This document shows positions 8,780-18,420 of a stretch of DNA of 64,000 nucleotides, one piece after another (the stretch's first letter is position 1; each line of letters opens with the position of its first letter). The translations under genes were made by a program, and so were the position numbers. Source of the stretch: Thalassococcus sp. S3. Lineage in GTDB: Bacteria > Pseudomonadota > Alphaproteobacteria > Rhodobacterales > Rhodobacteraceae. The stretch lies in NCBI RefSeq assembly GCF_004216475.1, contig NZ_CP022303.1, positions 2,046,001 to 2,110,000 of the forward strand, written 5' to 3'. Below the pieces are notes generated by a model. It saw only the letters and a list, made by a program, of their open reading frames with translations, did no database searches and had not been told where the DNA came from.

Positions 8780-9193
8780 ATGGGACGTCTGATGATCGGA
8801 TTATGGGTTCTCTTGGCAGTGATTGTCGTGGGCATGGGCTATATTCGCCTCGCGCCCAGCGATCCGGTGCGTTGGCATGCCGAACCGACCGTGACCACCG
8901 ATATCAACACGACCGGCGGCGCCAAACGGCTTGTCGAAACCGGGCCGGACGGTCTGGCGCGGCTTGACGCCATTGCACGGGTAGCTCCGCGCACACGGGT
9001 CCTGTGGGGGTCGGTGGAGAGCGGTATGGTGACCTATGTCACGCGCAGCAAGGTCATGGGCTTTCCCGACTACACCACCGTCCAACAGGACGGTGACCGG
9101 CTCAAGATGCATGGCCGGTTGCGCTTTGGCCGATCAGATATGGGCGTCAACGCCGCTCGGCTCGACGCCTGGATCGCTGCTCTGCAATCCTGA
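8780..9193 (+). CDS. DUF1499 family membrane-anchored protein
   Basis: 137 residues. A single hydrophobic segment at about 5-23 (IGLWVLLAVIVVGMGYI) anchors the protein, leaving a soluble domain with the family-like features VTYVTRSKVMGFPDY and a final LDAWIAAL. DUF1499 proteins have no established function. It lies 36 bp after the second ureohydrolase and may be read with it. Its last 60 bp overlap a convergent gene for a small exported protein. Confidence 0.8.
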   Translation: MGRLMIGLWVLLAVIVVGMGYIRLAPSDPVRWHAEPTVTTDINTTGGAKRLVETGPDGLARLDAIARVAPRTRVLWGSVESGMVTYVTRSKVMGFPDYTTVQQDGDRLKMHGRLRFGRSDMGVNAARLDAWIAALQS

Positions 9194-9421
9194 GGACATG
9201 CAACCGTCCTGGATCTGACGCCACATCGGGACGTTCAGCGACATCTGACATTGCGCCGTGAACATGCGACCGTCCACCTGCAGGCAAATGGTTTGACCCA
9301 GCTCGATCCGGGCGCCGCTGCGGTCGGTACAGTAACACTCCACTGTCTTACCGCTGGGGCTGGTGATGTCAGCGAAGGCGGGGCTGGCCATAAGGCTCAG
9401 CAGCAACAAAAGGTGTCTCAT
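9134..9421 (-). CDS. Small exported Cys-rich protein of unknown function
   Basis: About 95 residues. The N-terminus is a clear signal peptide (MRHLLLLLSLMASPAFA) with a cleavage-like A-F-A site. The mature part has five Cys residues, including VECYCTD, ICLQVD and TAQCQM, which suggests disulfide bonds in the periplasm. ATG 9421 was preferred over 9427 because the hydrophobic core begins there. The 3' end runs 60 bp into the convergent DUF1499 gene. I recognise it only as a conserved roseobacter hypothetical. Confidence 0.65.
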   Translation of the reverse strand: MRHLLLLLSLMASPAFADITSPSGKTVECYCTDRSGARIELGQTICLQVDGRMFTAQCQMSLNVPMWRQIQDGCMSSGLQSSDPGVEPSGVDAHI

Positions 9422-9461
9422 GGCCAAACGTTAGCATAGGGTCGCCCTTGACCAAAGCGTC

Positions 9462-10538
9462 ATGATGTCCGACACCGCCCGAATGGTACCCGAAGACCGC
9501 CTGGATCAAATTTTGCAGCGTTTCCAGTTTCTGGAAGCGCGGATGGCCGATGGGGCCGCGGCGGATCAGATCGCGACGCTTGCCAAGGAATATTCCGATC
9601 TGAAACCGGTGGTCGAGCAGATCGCGGCCTATCGCCAGATCCGCGCCGACATGGCCGAGGCGGAGACGATGCTGGACGATCCCGATATGCGGGAGTTGGC
9701 CGAAGAGGAATTGCCGTCCTTGAAAGCGCAACTGCCTGGCGCGGAACATGCGCTGCAACTGGCGCTCTTGCCCAAGGACGAGGCGGACGCGCGGCCCGCC
9801 ATGCTGGAGATCCGGCCCGGGACGGGAGGCGATGAGGCCGCACTCTTTGCCGGGGACCTTTTGCGCATGTATCAGCGCTATGCCGAGGCGCGCGGCTGGC
9901 GCTTTGAGATCCTGGATGAACAAGCGACGGAGCTGGGCGGCATCAAGGAAGTGACCGCCCATGTGCAGGGAGAAAACGTCTTTGCCCGCCTGAAATACGA
10001 ATCCGGCGTTCACCGCGTGCAGCGCGTGCCGACAACGGAAAGCGGCGGGCGCATTCACACATCCGCAGCGACCGTGGCGGTCCTGCCCGAGGCGGAGGAT
10101 GTGGACATCCAGATCGACGCTAACGACCTGCGGATCGACACCATGCGGTCGAGCGGGGCAGGCGGGCAGCATGTGAATACCACCGATTCCGCGGTGCGGA
10201 TTACCCATATTCCCAGCGGGATCGTCGTGACCAGTTCGGAAAAGTCCCAGCACCGCAACCGCGAGATCGCGATGCAGGTCCTCAAGACCCGGCTCTACGA
10301 TCTGGAGCGGCAGCGTGTGGACAGCGAACGCTCCGCCGACCGCGCGGCACAGGTGGGCAGCGGGGACCGGTCCGAACGCATCCGCACCTACAACTTTCCG
10401 CAAGGCCGTATGACGGATCACCGGATCAACCTGACGCTTTACAAGCTAGACGCGGTGATCGGCGGTGATCTTGATGAGATCATTGATGCGCTGACAACCG
10501 ATGATCAGGCCCGGCTTTTGGCCGAGATGGCGCAATGA
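9462..10538 (+). CDS. prfA: Peptide chain release factor 1
   Basis: 358 residues. RF1 reads UAA and UAG stop codons and triggers peptide release. The catalytic GGQ sits at about 234-236 ([10 protein letters not shown]), and the codon-recognition tripeptide of the PxT type is PTT at about 190-192, preceding [10 protein letters not shown]. ATGs at 9462, 9465 and 9483 are all possible; none has a strong ribosome-binding site, and 9483 would give the family-like MVPEDRL start. It is coupled to prmC, which methylates its GGQ glutamine, by an ATGA overlap. Confidence 0.97.
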   Translation: MMSDTARMVPEDRLDQILQRFQFLEARMADGAAADQIATLAKEYSDLKPVVEQIAAYRQIRADMAEAETMLDDPDMRELAEEELPSLKAQLPGAEHALQLALLPKDEADARPAMLEIRPGTGGDEAALFAGDLLRMYQRYAEARGWRFEILDEQATELGGIKEVTAHVQGENVFARLKYESGVHRVQRVPTTESGGRIHTSAATVAVLPEAEDVDIQIDANDLRIDTMRSSGAGGQHVNTTDSAVRITHIPSGIVVTSSEKSQHRNREIAMQVLKTRLYDLERQRVDSERSADRAAQVGSGDRSERIRTYNFPQGRMTDHRINLTLYKLDAVIGGDLDEIIDALTTDDQARLLAEMAQ

Positions 10539-11371
10539 CAGCGGCCGAAGCCATGGTCGCGGCGACTGCGCGCCTGCGGGCGGCCGGGGTGGATGATCCC
10601 GCCCGCGATGCAAGGGTGCTTCTGGCCCACGCCGCAAGGATCGAAGCCTCGCGCGTGACATTGATTGCGCCGGAAGACCTCGCCCCCGACATCGAGGAGC
10701 GGTTTGACCAGTTGATCTCTCTCCGGGCCGTTCGCGTGCCGGTCTCTCACTTGCTGGGAGAGCGAGAATTCTACGGTCGCCGTTTCAAGGTCAGCCGTGA
10801 TGTGCTGGATCCGCGCCCGGAAACCGAAACCCTGATCGAGGTGGCCCTGGCGGAACCGTTCGACCATGTGCTGGACCTTGGCACCGGCTCAGGTTGCCTG
10901 TTGGTGACGTTGTTGGCCGAAATGCCGTCCGCGCGCGGGCTGGGCGTGGATCTGAGCGAAGCGGCTTGTTTGCAGGCCAGCGCGAACGCGGTGCTGCACC
11001 GGGTTCAAACGCGCGCGGAATTGCGCCAGTCCGACTGGTTTGCGGCTGTCGACGGTCGGTTTGACCTGATCGTTTCGAACCCGCCCTACATTGCGCTGTC
11101 GGAAATGGACGATCTGTCGGAAGAGGTGCGCAGTCATGAGCCCAGAATGGCCCTGACAGATGAGGGCGATGGGCTGGGCGCCTATCGCGCCATCGCCATG
11201 GGCGCGCCCAAGCGCTTGCGGGCGGGAGGCCGGCTTTTGGTCGAGATCGGACCGACGCAGGCTGACGCTGTCAGCGAACTCTTCATCCAGGCGGGGCTTG
11301 AAGCGTTGCGAATCCTGCCCGATCTCGACGGCAGGGATCGCGTTGTAAGTGCCGTTATGCCACTTGACTGA
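10535..11371 (+). CDS. prmC: Peptide chain release factor N5-glutamine methyltransferase
   Basis: 278 residues. It uses SAM to methylate the Gln of the GGQ motif in release factors, raising termination efficiency. SAM motif LDLGTGSG is at about 113-120 and the catalytic NPPY at about 182-185. The PRPETETL segment (about 93-100) is typical of PrmC/HemK. The start overlaps the prfA stop (ATGA, 10535-10538), the classical prfA-prmC order. Confidence 0.96.
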   Translation: MTAAEAMVAATARLRAAGVDDPARDARVLLAHAARIEASRVTLIAPEDLAPDIEERFDQLISLRAVRVPVSHLLGEREFYGRRFKVSRDVLDPRPETETLIEVALAEPFDHVLDLGTGSGCLLVTLLAEMPSARGLGVDLSEAACLQASANAVLHRVQTRAELRQSDWFAAVDGRFDLIVSNPPYIALSEMDDLSEEVRSHEPRMALTDEGDGLGAYRAIAMGAPKRLRAGGRLLVEIGPTQADAVSELFIQAGLEALRILPDLDGRDRVVSAVMPLD

Positions 11372-11593
11372 GAAAGAAACGTACAAAAAGACGCCCATTT
11401 TGAACAAAAAACGAAAGCACCCTCTTGTGCGAAGACGCGGGACATGTTTAGTCATGAGCGTTCTCAACGGTTGGAGCGCGACACGCTCCCGATGAACATC
11501 AAGCCAAACTGTTAGTCGTTCCGGTGGCTTATTTTAGCGCATCTTCTGCGGTCCGGAACGAGAGGCTCTGAATACAAGGCAAAAACCAGTTAC

Positions 11594-12166
11594 ATGAGAT
11601 CGTCCAAATCACGTTCGCGGTCGAAGTCCAACCGCAACCGGCCCTCAGGTGGCAACGTCGTCAACCGTGTGTTCGACAGTTCCGGCCCTGAAGGCAAAGT
11701 GCGTGGCACGCCGCAGCAAATCATTGATAAATATAATCAACTCGCCCGCGACGCCCAACTGGGCAATGACCGGGTGGCGGCTGAGAATTTTCAGCAGCAC
11801 GCCGAACATTACCTCCGTCTGCTCAGTGAGGCACAGCGCGAGATCGACGCCCGGCGGGAAGAGCAGGAACGCCAGAACCGAGAGCGCCAGGCAGAACGTG
11901 ACCGCGAACGCGCGGAGCGGCAGGAACGCGAATCGAATACGGCGGCCGAGCCGACCGAGACCGAAAAGTCCGATGCGTTGGAGGTTGCAGGTGATACGGC
12001 CAACGATGACGATACGGGCCTTGTTGAGACACCGGAGAGCAAGCCCAAGCGCACACGCCGCAAACCTCGCGCCAAGAAAGTAGAGGTTGAGGAAACCGCG
12101 GCTGCGCCAAAAGAGGCCAAGCCGGAAGAGACGCCCGAAGATACACCTACAAAGGCGGCCGAATAG
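11594..12166 (+). CDS. DUF4167 domain protein
   Basis: 190 residues. The N-terminus is very basic and Ser/Arg-rich (SKSRSRSKSNRNR), then comes the DUF4167 core (RVFDSSGPEGKVRGT, about 25-39, and an NFQQHAEHYLRLL helix, about 65-77). An Arg/Glu/Gln-rich coiled segment and an acidic then Lys/Arg-rich C-terminal tail complete it. The composition suggests nucleic acid binding, but the family has no settled function; it is nearly confined to Alphaproteobacteria. A 220 bp gap separates it from prmC. It converges on rsmA with a 9 bp gap. Confidence 0.88.
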   Translation: MRSSKSRSRSKSNRNRPSGGNVVNRVFDSSGPEGKVRGTPQQIIDKYNQLARDAQLGNDRVAAENFQQHAEHYLRLLSEAQREIDARREEQERQNRERQAERDRERAERQERESNTAAEPTETEKSDALEVAGDTANDDDTGLVETPESKPKRTRRKPRAKKVEVEETAAAPKEAKPEETPEDTPTKAAE

Positions 12167-12175
12167 GCTCCTTCG

Positions 12176-13018
12176 TCAGGTCGCGTCCATGGCGCGGGCC
12201 AGGGCACAGAAAGCTTCGATGGAAACTTGTTCGGCCCGCTCGGTCGGTGCGATGCCGGTGGTGCGAAGCCGGTCCTCGATATCAGGGCTGAGCCCTTTGA
12301 GGGCAGCGCGCAGCATTTTGCGGCGCTGATTGAAGGCTGCAGCCACCACCCGCGACAAGGTTCCCGCATCCGCCTCAAATCTCGGCGCGGGCAGGGCGGA
12401 AAGATGCACGACCGCACTCGACACCTTGGGCGGCGGGGTAAACGCACCGGGTGGAAGCGACATCACGATACGCGCGTCACAGCGCCATTGAGCCAGAATG
12501 GCGAGCCGTCCATACGCCTTGCTGCCCGGTTGCGCGACAATGCGATCTGCAACCTCCCGCTGGAACATGAGCGTCAGGCTTTGCCAGAACGGCGGCCATT
12601 CCGGCGGGGTCAACCACCGGACAAGAAGCTCCGTGCCCACATTGTAGGGCAGGTTGGCCGCGATCTGGATGGGGGGTGTGAGATGCGCAAGGGGGCCGAC
12701 TTCCAGCGCGTCGCCTTCGATCACATGCACGCGTCCGGGATAGGCCGACGCGATGTCCTGCAGCGCGGGCAGGCAGCGGCTGTCCTTTTCAACCACAACA
12801 ACCCGCCGCGCGCCTTCCGCCAGAAGGCCACGGGTCAGCCCGCCGGGTCCCGGCCCGATTTCCAGAACGTCGCTTTCGGTGAGCCGTGCAACCTGCCGTG
12901 CGATCTTTGCGGTCAGGTTGAGATCCAGCAGAAAGTTCTGGCCAAGCGATTTCCGCGCGGAAAGCTGGTGCGTTGCAATCACCTCGCGCAACGGGGGAAG
13001 AGTGTCGATGGCGCTCAT
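12176..13018 (-). CDS. rsmA: 16S rRNA dimethyladenosine transferase
   Basis: 280 residues. RsmA (KsgA) dimethylates two adjacent adenosines in helix 45 of 16S rRNA late in 30S assembly. Motifs: SLGQNFL (24-30), [11 protein letters not shown] (52-62) for SAM binding and NLPYNV (122-127), the catalytic element. Last gene of the lptF-lptG-lptD-surA-pdxA-rsmA run, overlapping pdxA by ATGA at 13015-13018. The order surA-pdxA-rsmA is the same as in enterobacteria. Confidence 0.97.
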   Translation of the reverse strand: MSAIDTLPPLREVIATHQLSARKSLGQNFLLDLNLTAKIARQVARLTESDVLEIGPGPGGLTRGLLAEGARRVVVVEKDSRCLPALQDIASAYPGRVHVIEGDALEVGPLAHLTPPIQIAANLPYNVGTELLVRWLTPPEWPPFWQSLTLMFQREVADRIVAQPGSKAYGRLAILAQWRCDARIVMSLPPGAFTPPPKVSSAVVHLSALPAPRFEADAGTLSRVVAAAFNQRRKMLRAALKGLSPDIEDRLRTTGIAPTERAEQVSIEAFCALARAMDAT

Positions 13019-13983
13019 ACCCGCCGAGCGGCCATCTTCTGAGCAAGTCTGAGAGCTTCGATCATGCTGGTCGGATTGGCGATGCCGTGCCCGGCAATGT
13101 CGAATGCCGTACCATGATCCGGAGAGGTTCGAACGAAGGGCAGGCCGAGCGTCACATTGACCCCCCGGTCGAAGTCCAGCGTCTTGATCGGTATCAGCGC
13201 CTGATCGTGATACATCGCAATGGCCGCGTCATAGCGCGTGCGGGCCGCCGCATGAAACAGCGTGTCGGCGGGATGCGGTCCGGTCACGGTCACATCAGGC
13301 AGGTCGATCTTGGTAAGGAGGTCCTCGATCCAGTCCAGTTCCTCGCGCCCCATCGCCCCGCCTTCTCCGGCGTGCGGGTTAAGGCCAGCAACCGCAATCC
13401 GGGGCCGGTCTATGCCGAACTGCTGCTGCAAACCCCGCGCTGTAATCGCGATTGTTTCGCGGAGGAGGTTTGGGGTGAGTTGTGCCGGAACGTCGGCGAG
13501 CGCGATGTGGATCGTTGCAGGAACCACCCGCAGTGCGTCGCTGGCCAACATCATCACGACACGATCGACCCCGGCAAGGGCGGCCAGGAATTCAGTATGG
13601 CCGGGATAAGCGAAATCGGCGCCGTCAATCAGTACCTTCTTATGGATCGGCGCCGTGCAAAGAGCGGATGCGGCACCCGACCCGACCAGCCCCACCGCCC
13701 GCTCAAGAACCTCGATCACTCCTTTGGCATTCGCCGCGGATGGCTCGCCCGCATGGGTCGGTTCGGCAAAGTCGTGGGACAGCACGGGCAGGCCGTCTGA
13801 CAACGCTTTTGCAGTGTCAGACGGGGAGGTGATCTCAACGCTCGGTGTTCCCTCGGGCAGGTGACGTGGGTCACCGATCCAGAAAAACGGGCAGTCGGCG
13901 CCAAGCGTGCGCCACGCCTTTACGGCCAGTTCCGGACCGATGCCTGCAGGCTCGCCGCAACTGACCGCGATGGGTGCGGTCAT
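13015..13983 (-). CDS. pdxA: 4-hydroxythreonine-4-phosphate dehydrogenase
   Basis: 322 residues. PdxA oxidises 4-phosphohydroxy-L-threonine in the DXP-dependent pyridoxal phosphate pathway. The family is visible from the [10 protein letters not shown] opening (about 10-19), the PIHKKVL segment, the GHTEFLA metal-site stretch, and NPHAGEGG with MYHDQALIP near the C-terminus. Start and stop overlap both neighbours by 4 bp, so it is translationally coupled with surA and rsmA. Confidence 0.97.
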   Translation of the reverse strand: MTAPIAVSCGEPAGIGPELAVKAWRTLGADCPFFWIGDPRHLPEGTPSVEITSPSDTAKALSDGLPVLSHDFAEPTHAGEPSAANAKGVIEVLERAVGLVGSGAASALCTAPIHKKVLIDGADFAYPGHTEFLAALAGVDRVVMMLASDALRVVPATIHIALADVPAQLTPNLLRETIAITARGLQQQFGIDRPRIAVAGLNPHAGEGGAMGREELDWIEDLLTKIDLPDVTVTGPHPADTLFHAAARTRYDAAIAMYHDQALIPIKTLDFDRGVNVTLGLPFVRTSPDHGTAFDIAGHGIANPTSMIEALRLAQKMAARRV

Positions 13984-15206
13984 TGCTCGACGATCACGGC
14001 ATCCGCCCGCAATTGCTCAAGATAGCTTTGCGAGAAGAAGTTGAGACGCTGTTGCGTCAGCGCGTTCGCGGCATCCGTGCGGGAGGTGTCCTGATTGATT
14101 TCGGCGGTGCGGCCGCAGAGCATCAGAAAGACCAGCGTCTGCCCGTTCGAACGGGTCAGCGCGGTCGAGACTTCGCCGTCGTCCAGCTTGGCAAGTTCAA
14201 CGGCGATGTCCTGCGGGATCTCGGACGGGGGCAGGCTGCCACGGTCCAGCACCTCTTCGGGCTGGCCTTGCGCGATGCCATAGAGATCGTCACAGGTATC
14301 CACCCGCGCGCGAATGGAGGCGGCGGTGTTCAAAGCGGCCTCGCTCCGTCCTCCGGGGATGTAGTAGGCCGCGTATTCAATGGCGGAATAGGTCGGTGCC
14401 GCCGCATCGGTTTCCTCGATATCCCTGAGCTGGAAGAGTGCGATGGCATTCGGCAGCGACAAGGGTGACGTCACCTCACCAGGGGCGAGGGCCAGAATGA
14501 CCGGTCGCAACTGGGCAGGCAGATCCGTAATGGGCAACCAGTTCATGCGCCCACCATTTCCGCGCGTGGCGGTTGCGGAATACCGGCGCGCCTCGGCCGA
14601 AAATGCGCTGGTGCTTGTGAGCTGCGAGATCCGTTCGGCGCGGGCCTGGACCGTGTCGATGTTGTTGGGGTTCACCGGCATGATGATTTCCGACAGCAGC
14701 ACGCGGACACCGCCCCCACCACCGCCAGACCCCAGGGCCCGGTCGATTTCGCTTTCGCTTGGGCGGGCGCGGGACAGGAACCTGGCCCGGACAAATTCGC
14801 GCCATGCGATGCCGATCTCAACGAAGTCGCGAAACGTCTCTTCAGAGACGCCGCCGCCCGCGAGGCCCTGAATGAATTCCTCCCGACTGAGATTTGCGCG
14901 GGCGGCGAATTCATCCATACCTTCAAGGACTTCCTGTTCCGTCGGCACGATATCCGCCTCCCGGGTGACCTGTCTTTTCAGCTGGTCTTCGATCAGCGCC
15001 TGACGGGCCAGTTCCGAAGGGTTGCCGGGCGCGCGCAGCAAGCGCAGGAAACGCTCCCGCTGCTCCAGTTCATAAAAGGTCACCGCGTCTTCGTTCACCG
15101 TGATCGCAGGGGAGAAAAGCCCCTGCGCCATGGCACCCCCACCGGTCAATTGAAGGGTCAGCGCTGCCGCGCAGGCCAGTATCAGCCGCATCAGGTATTG
15201 TTGCAT
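13980..15206 (-). CDS. surA: SurA-like periplasmic peptidyl-prolyl isomerase/chaperone
   Basis: 408 residues. A signal peptide (LILACAAALTLQL..GGAMA) precedes an N-terminal SurA chaperone domain (SPAITVNEDAVTFYELEQR) and a central parvulin-like domain (LLSEIIMPVNP to the ALAPGEVTSPL region). It should deliver outer-membrane proteins, including LptD encoded next to it, to the BAM complex. The start at 15206 gives 16 bp overlap with lptD; an internal ATG at 15191 would form a TGATG junction, and neither has a convincing ribosome-binding site. A Gly-rich linker (about 157-165) follows the N-domain. Confidence 0.9.
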   Translation of the reverse strand: MQQYLMRLILACAAALTLQLTGGGAMAQGLFSPAITVNEDAVTFYELEQRERFLRLLRAPGNPSELARQALIEDQLKRQVTREADIVPTEQEVLEGMDEFAARANLSREEFIQGLAGGGVSEETFRDFVEIGIAWREFVRARFLSRARPSESEIDRALGSGGGGGGVRVLLSEIIMPVNPNNIDTVQARAERISQLTSTSAFSAEARRYSATATRGNGGRMNWLPITDLPAQLRPVILALAPGEVTSPLSLPNAIALFQLRDIEETDAAAPTYSAIEYAAYYIPGGRSEAALNTAASIRARVDTCDDLYGIAQGQPEEVLDRGSLPPSEIPQDIAVELAKLDDGEVSTALTRSNGQTLVFLMLCGRTAEINQDTSRTDAANALTQQRLNFFSQSYLEQLRADAVIVEQ

Positions 15207-17323
15207 GATCGCACGTATCTTTCTGTTCCGCTCGAAACGCCAAAGCCTCTGAACGCGATGTTAAATCCGAAATCGGTAGAGGGCTCAACACTCGTTGACG
15301 AGGTATAGCGACGGTTCAGGGAAAGATCGACCTCAACGCATTCATTGCGATAGGCGAGGCCGATCCCGGCTGTCGCCGCGCGTGTGTCGGCCAGATCGTA
15401 GCGCCAGTTCGCGCTGGCGGTCCAAAACCGGTTTATGTTGTAAGAGCCATCCAGATAGATCTCGGACACGGACTGCGTGCGATCCTCATCCGGATCCTCG
15501 TCAAGCCAGATATAGCTGCCGCTGATCTCGGTCCGGGTGCCGCGCCAGTCCCCGCGCAACTCCGCCTTTGCCACATCCAGGTTTTCGTTGAAAAGGGTCC
15601 GAGCCGTCAGATCGAAGCCGAAATCGGTCTGGATCTGGCCAGCGAACAGAAAATCCGATGACGTCCCGACCAGCCCGGAGGTTTCGCTGAAGGCACCGAT
15701 GGCATCATCGCGAATGATCTGGCCGATGGTGAAGTTGGTTTGCCAGCCGCTTGTCCCGAAGCGGGACCAGTTGAGCCCGTAGGCAAAGGCGAACCCTTCC
15801 TCCCGTGCGTCTTTCGCGGGAAAGCGCGACAGCGACAGGAGGTTGCCCTGGTCGAATTCAACACGCCCGCTTTCATCAATAGGCACGTCGCCCCCGCCGG
15901 AATCGCTCCAGCCGATCTGTACGACAGGCTCCAGGAAATGCGTCGCACCCGAAGCGGTGCTGCGCGTCATGGGGTATCGCAGGCTCAGCGACGCATGCGG
16001 CGTGGTGCGGGTAATGTCGCTTTGAAAGGCGCTGTCCTGCTGAATGTCGAAGACATCCACGGCAAGGCCCATCTGCCAATCCGCACGCAGCCCGATCGGC
16101 AGCACCCAGTTGCGCAGCCAGTCGATCTCGGCCGTGAGCCGCGACACATCCCGGCCCAGCATGTCGAGGTTCGAGGTCCGATGATGGGTATGGCCGAAAA
16201 AGCCAAGCCGCACCTCACCGCCAAGGCGGTCGGGGAAATAGCGCCGCTCGTGCTGGAAGTCCGCGACGATGGTCGGGATAAGGGATTCGTCTTCACCGTC
16301 GCGCAACGAATCGTAGTGGATTAAGGCGGCGCGCGTGAACTGATCACGGTAGGTCCGGGTCAGAGCGATCTCGCTGTCCAGCCGGTCCTTGTCGCTGACA
16401 CCGTAATCGAGCAGATAGGCATCGTCGCTGACCCATTCGATATCAAAGCTCAGCTCATAATCGCGGCTCAGTTGGAAAATGCCCTGACCAAAGAGGTATC
16501 CCCTTGTATTGTCGGGTAGAAGGTCGTCTTCGGTATACGCACCCTCAAAGCTGATGCGCCCGGACCGAAAAGCCTGACGATACCGGAAATCGAGCGTTGT
16601 TGTCCCGGATGACAGATAAGGCGCAAGGGTCAGGTCGGCGTGATCGCCAAGCCGGAAGAAATAGGGGATGCGAATGCCGGTGCCCAGTTGAGACGTGGTG
16701 CGGGTGCTGGGATAGAGAAATCCGCTGGCCCGCTCCAGCGTCGGGTCGGGCAGACGCAGTCGCGGCAGATAAAAGACCGGAACGTCCAGCACGCGAAACT
16801 GCGCGTCGTCAAAGTAGAGTTGACGTTCCTGCTGATCGTGGATCACCCGTCGCGCGCGGATCTGCCACAACGGGGCTTCGCCTTCCTCGCAAACCCGGCA
16901 CGAGGTGACGGCCGTTTTGTAAAGCTGGCTGTAGCGCCCGTTGGTGCGCCCGATCTGGACGGCGGCCAGTTGTAGCTGATCATCCAGCACCATGCGCGCA
17001 CCGGTCAAAAGACCGTTCTGCAGATCCTCGTCCAGCTCGGCGGCATCGGCCAGGATCGTGACGCGATCCCCCTCGGTCAGCCGGATCGGCCCTTCGATGG
17101 TCAGCGATCCCGTGCGCCGATCATAGGTAATGCGCGCGGCCTTGATCGTTTGCGTGGCATGGTAAGCAGCGACATTCCCTTCTGCGACAAGCTTTTCGTC
17201 CGACGTGACAAAGACCCGGTCCGCGACAAGCACCGCAGGCCGGTCTTCCGGCGTCTCTTGCGCGGCTGTGACGGTCGGCAGACACAGCATGGCCAGGGCT
17301 GTCAGAAGGCGCCGCATGGCCAT
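15191..17323 (-). CDS. lptD: LPS-assembly outer-membrane protein LptD
   Basis: 710 residues. LptD forms the outer-membrane barrel that inserts lipopolysaccharide delivered by the Lpt bridge. A signal peptide (RRLLTALAMLCLPTVTAAQ) is followed by an OstA/beta-jellyroll domain (VLVADRVFVTSDEKLVAEG) with a two-Cys stretch at SCRVCEEG, and a long barrel of alternating aromatic strands. The start overlaps the lptG stop by one base (TAATG at 17323); ATG 17317 is an alternative. The open frame continues upstream to 18496, but that part is antisense-free shadow of lptG. Confidence 0.95.
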   Translation of the reverse strand: MAMRRLLTALAMLCLPTVTAAQETPEDRPAVLVADRVFVTSDEKLVAEGNVAAYHATQTIKAARITYDRRTGSLTIEGPIRLTEGDRVTILADAAELDEDLQNGLLTGARMVLDDQLQLAAVQIGRTNGRYSQLYKTAVTSCRVCEEGEAPLWQIRARRVIHDQQERQLYFDDAQFRVLDVPVFYLPRLRLPDPTLERASGFLYPSTRTTSQLGTGIRIPYFFRLGDHADLTLAPYLSSGTTTLDFRYRQAFRSGRISFEGAYTEDDLLPDNTRGYLFGQGIFQLSRDYELSFDIEWVSDDAYLLDYGVSDKDRLDSEIALTRTYRDQFTRAALIHYDSLRDGEDESLIPTIVADFQHERRYFPDRLGGEVRLGFFGHTHHRTSNLDMLGRDVSRLTAEIDWLRNWVLPIGLRADWQMGLAVDVFDIQQDSAFQSDITRTTPHASLSLRYPMTRSTASGATHFLEPVVQIGWSDSGGGDVPIDESGRVEFDQGNLLSLSRFPAKDAREEGFAFAYGLNWSRFGTSGWQTNFTIGQIIRDDAIGAFSETSGLVGTSSDFLFAGQIQTDFGFDLTARTLFNENLDVAKAELRGDWRGTRTEISGSYIWLDEDPDEDRTQSVSEIYLDGSYNINRFWTASANWRYDLADTRAATAGIGLAYRNECVEVDLSLNRRYTSSTSVEPSTDFGFNIAFRGFGVSSGTERYVRSCNNT

Positions 17324-18420
17324 TAACCGTCCTCCGTATGAAGGAGGAGGCCCAGAGCCAGCAGAACCGCTGCGACCGGGGGCGCCCAGGCCGACAGCGC
17401 AACGGGTATCTGACCGTTTTCGCCGAGGATCTGGGCAAAGTTCCGGATGAAATAGAGGCCAAAGCCAAGCATGACGGCGGTCAGCACCGCGACGCCCGTT
17501 CCGCCAAATCGGGCATGGCGCATGGTGAATGCGGCGGCGACCAAGACCATGGAGACCAGAAACAGCGGCCGGGCCAGCTCGGACTGGAACCAGACCTCGT
17601 GTCGTTTGGTGGAAAAGCCCGCTTGCTGCAATTGCCGGATGGTCGCTGGCATATCCCAGACAGAGATCCCCGAGGGCGTGCCCAGACTGTCGCGGATCCG
17701 TTCCTGTGTCAGTGTGGATGGCAAAAGAAGCGCCTCGTGTTCCATTGCGTTGACCTCTGGATTCAGCCCGGCGGCCAGGGGCCAAACCTTTACAGCGCGC
17801 AGTGACCAGGCGCCGTTCGTCAGGCGGGCCGAACCAGCTTCGATCCGCCGAACCGGCCCACCTTCCGGGGCGTAGCTGAGGATCGTCACGTCGTAAAGGA
17901 CACCTGCATTGCTGCTGTAGTGTTTTGCGTGAATGACGCTTTGCCCTTCTCCGCCGCCCTGACGCAGCCACAACCCTTCGCCGCTGATCGACAAGGCCGC
18001 CGTTCCACCGGTGCGATAAAGCTCGGACAATTGCTGATACCGGTTCGACGTTGCCGCAACGATGGGGTTCAGCGTCGTGACCGTGAGAACTCCGATCACC
18101 AGAGCAACGCCAAGGGGCGCAAGAAGTGCCCGGAGGCCAGAGCGGCCGGCCGCCCGTGTGACCACCAGCTCGCTGCTGCGGGCCAGGCCGACAAACAGCA
18201 TCACGGTCGCCAGGATCATGATCAACGGCAAGATTTCGTTCAGGGCGCCCGGCGCGTTCAGCATCATCAGTTGGACCATCTGGCCAAAGGCGACATCGAT
18301 GCCTTCGAAGCGGCGCAATTGTTCCACCAGATCGATCAGAAGCAGCAAGACCAGAAATACCAGCGTGACGGTCAAAAGGCTCTGAAGGAAACGTCGGGCA
18401 AAATAGAAGTGCAGGATCAC
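17323..18420 (-). CDS. lptG: LPS export ABC transporter permease LptG
   Basis: 365 residues. Inner-membrane permease of the LptB2FG exporter that extracts LPS into the Lpt bridge. There are three N-terminal membrane helices, a periplasmic beta-jellyroll region, and three C-terminal helices ending in VAAVLLALGLLLH. The YFARRFLQSLL opening is family-typical. A GTG start at 18420 forms a GTGA overlap with lptF; longer in-frame extension upstream reads through lptF. Confidence 0.95.
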   Translation of the reverse strand: MILHFYFARRFLQSLLTVTLVFLVLLLLIDLVEQLRRFEGIDVAFGQMVQLMMLNAPGALNEILPLIMILATVMLFVGLARSSELVVTRAAGRSGLRALLAPLGVALVIGVLTVTTLNPIVAATSNRYQQLSELYRTGGTAALSISGEGLWLRQGGGEGQSVIHAKHYSSNAGVLYDVTILSYAPEGGPVRRIEAGSARLTNGAWSLRAVKVWPLAAGLNPEVNAMEHEALLLPSTLTQERIRDSLGTPSGISVWDMPATIRQLQQAGFSTKRHEVWFQSELARPLFLVSMVLVAAAFTMRHARFGGTGVAVLTAVMLGFGLYFIRNFAQILGENGQIPVALSAWAPPVAAVLLALGLLLHTEDG

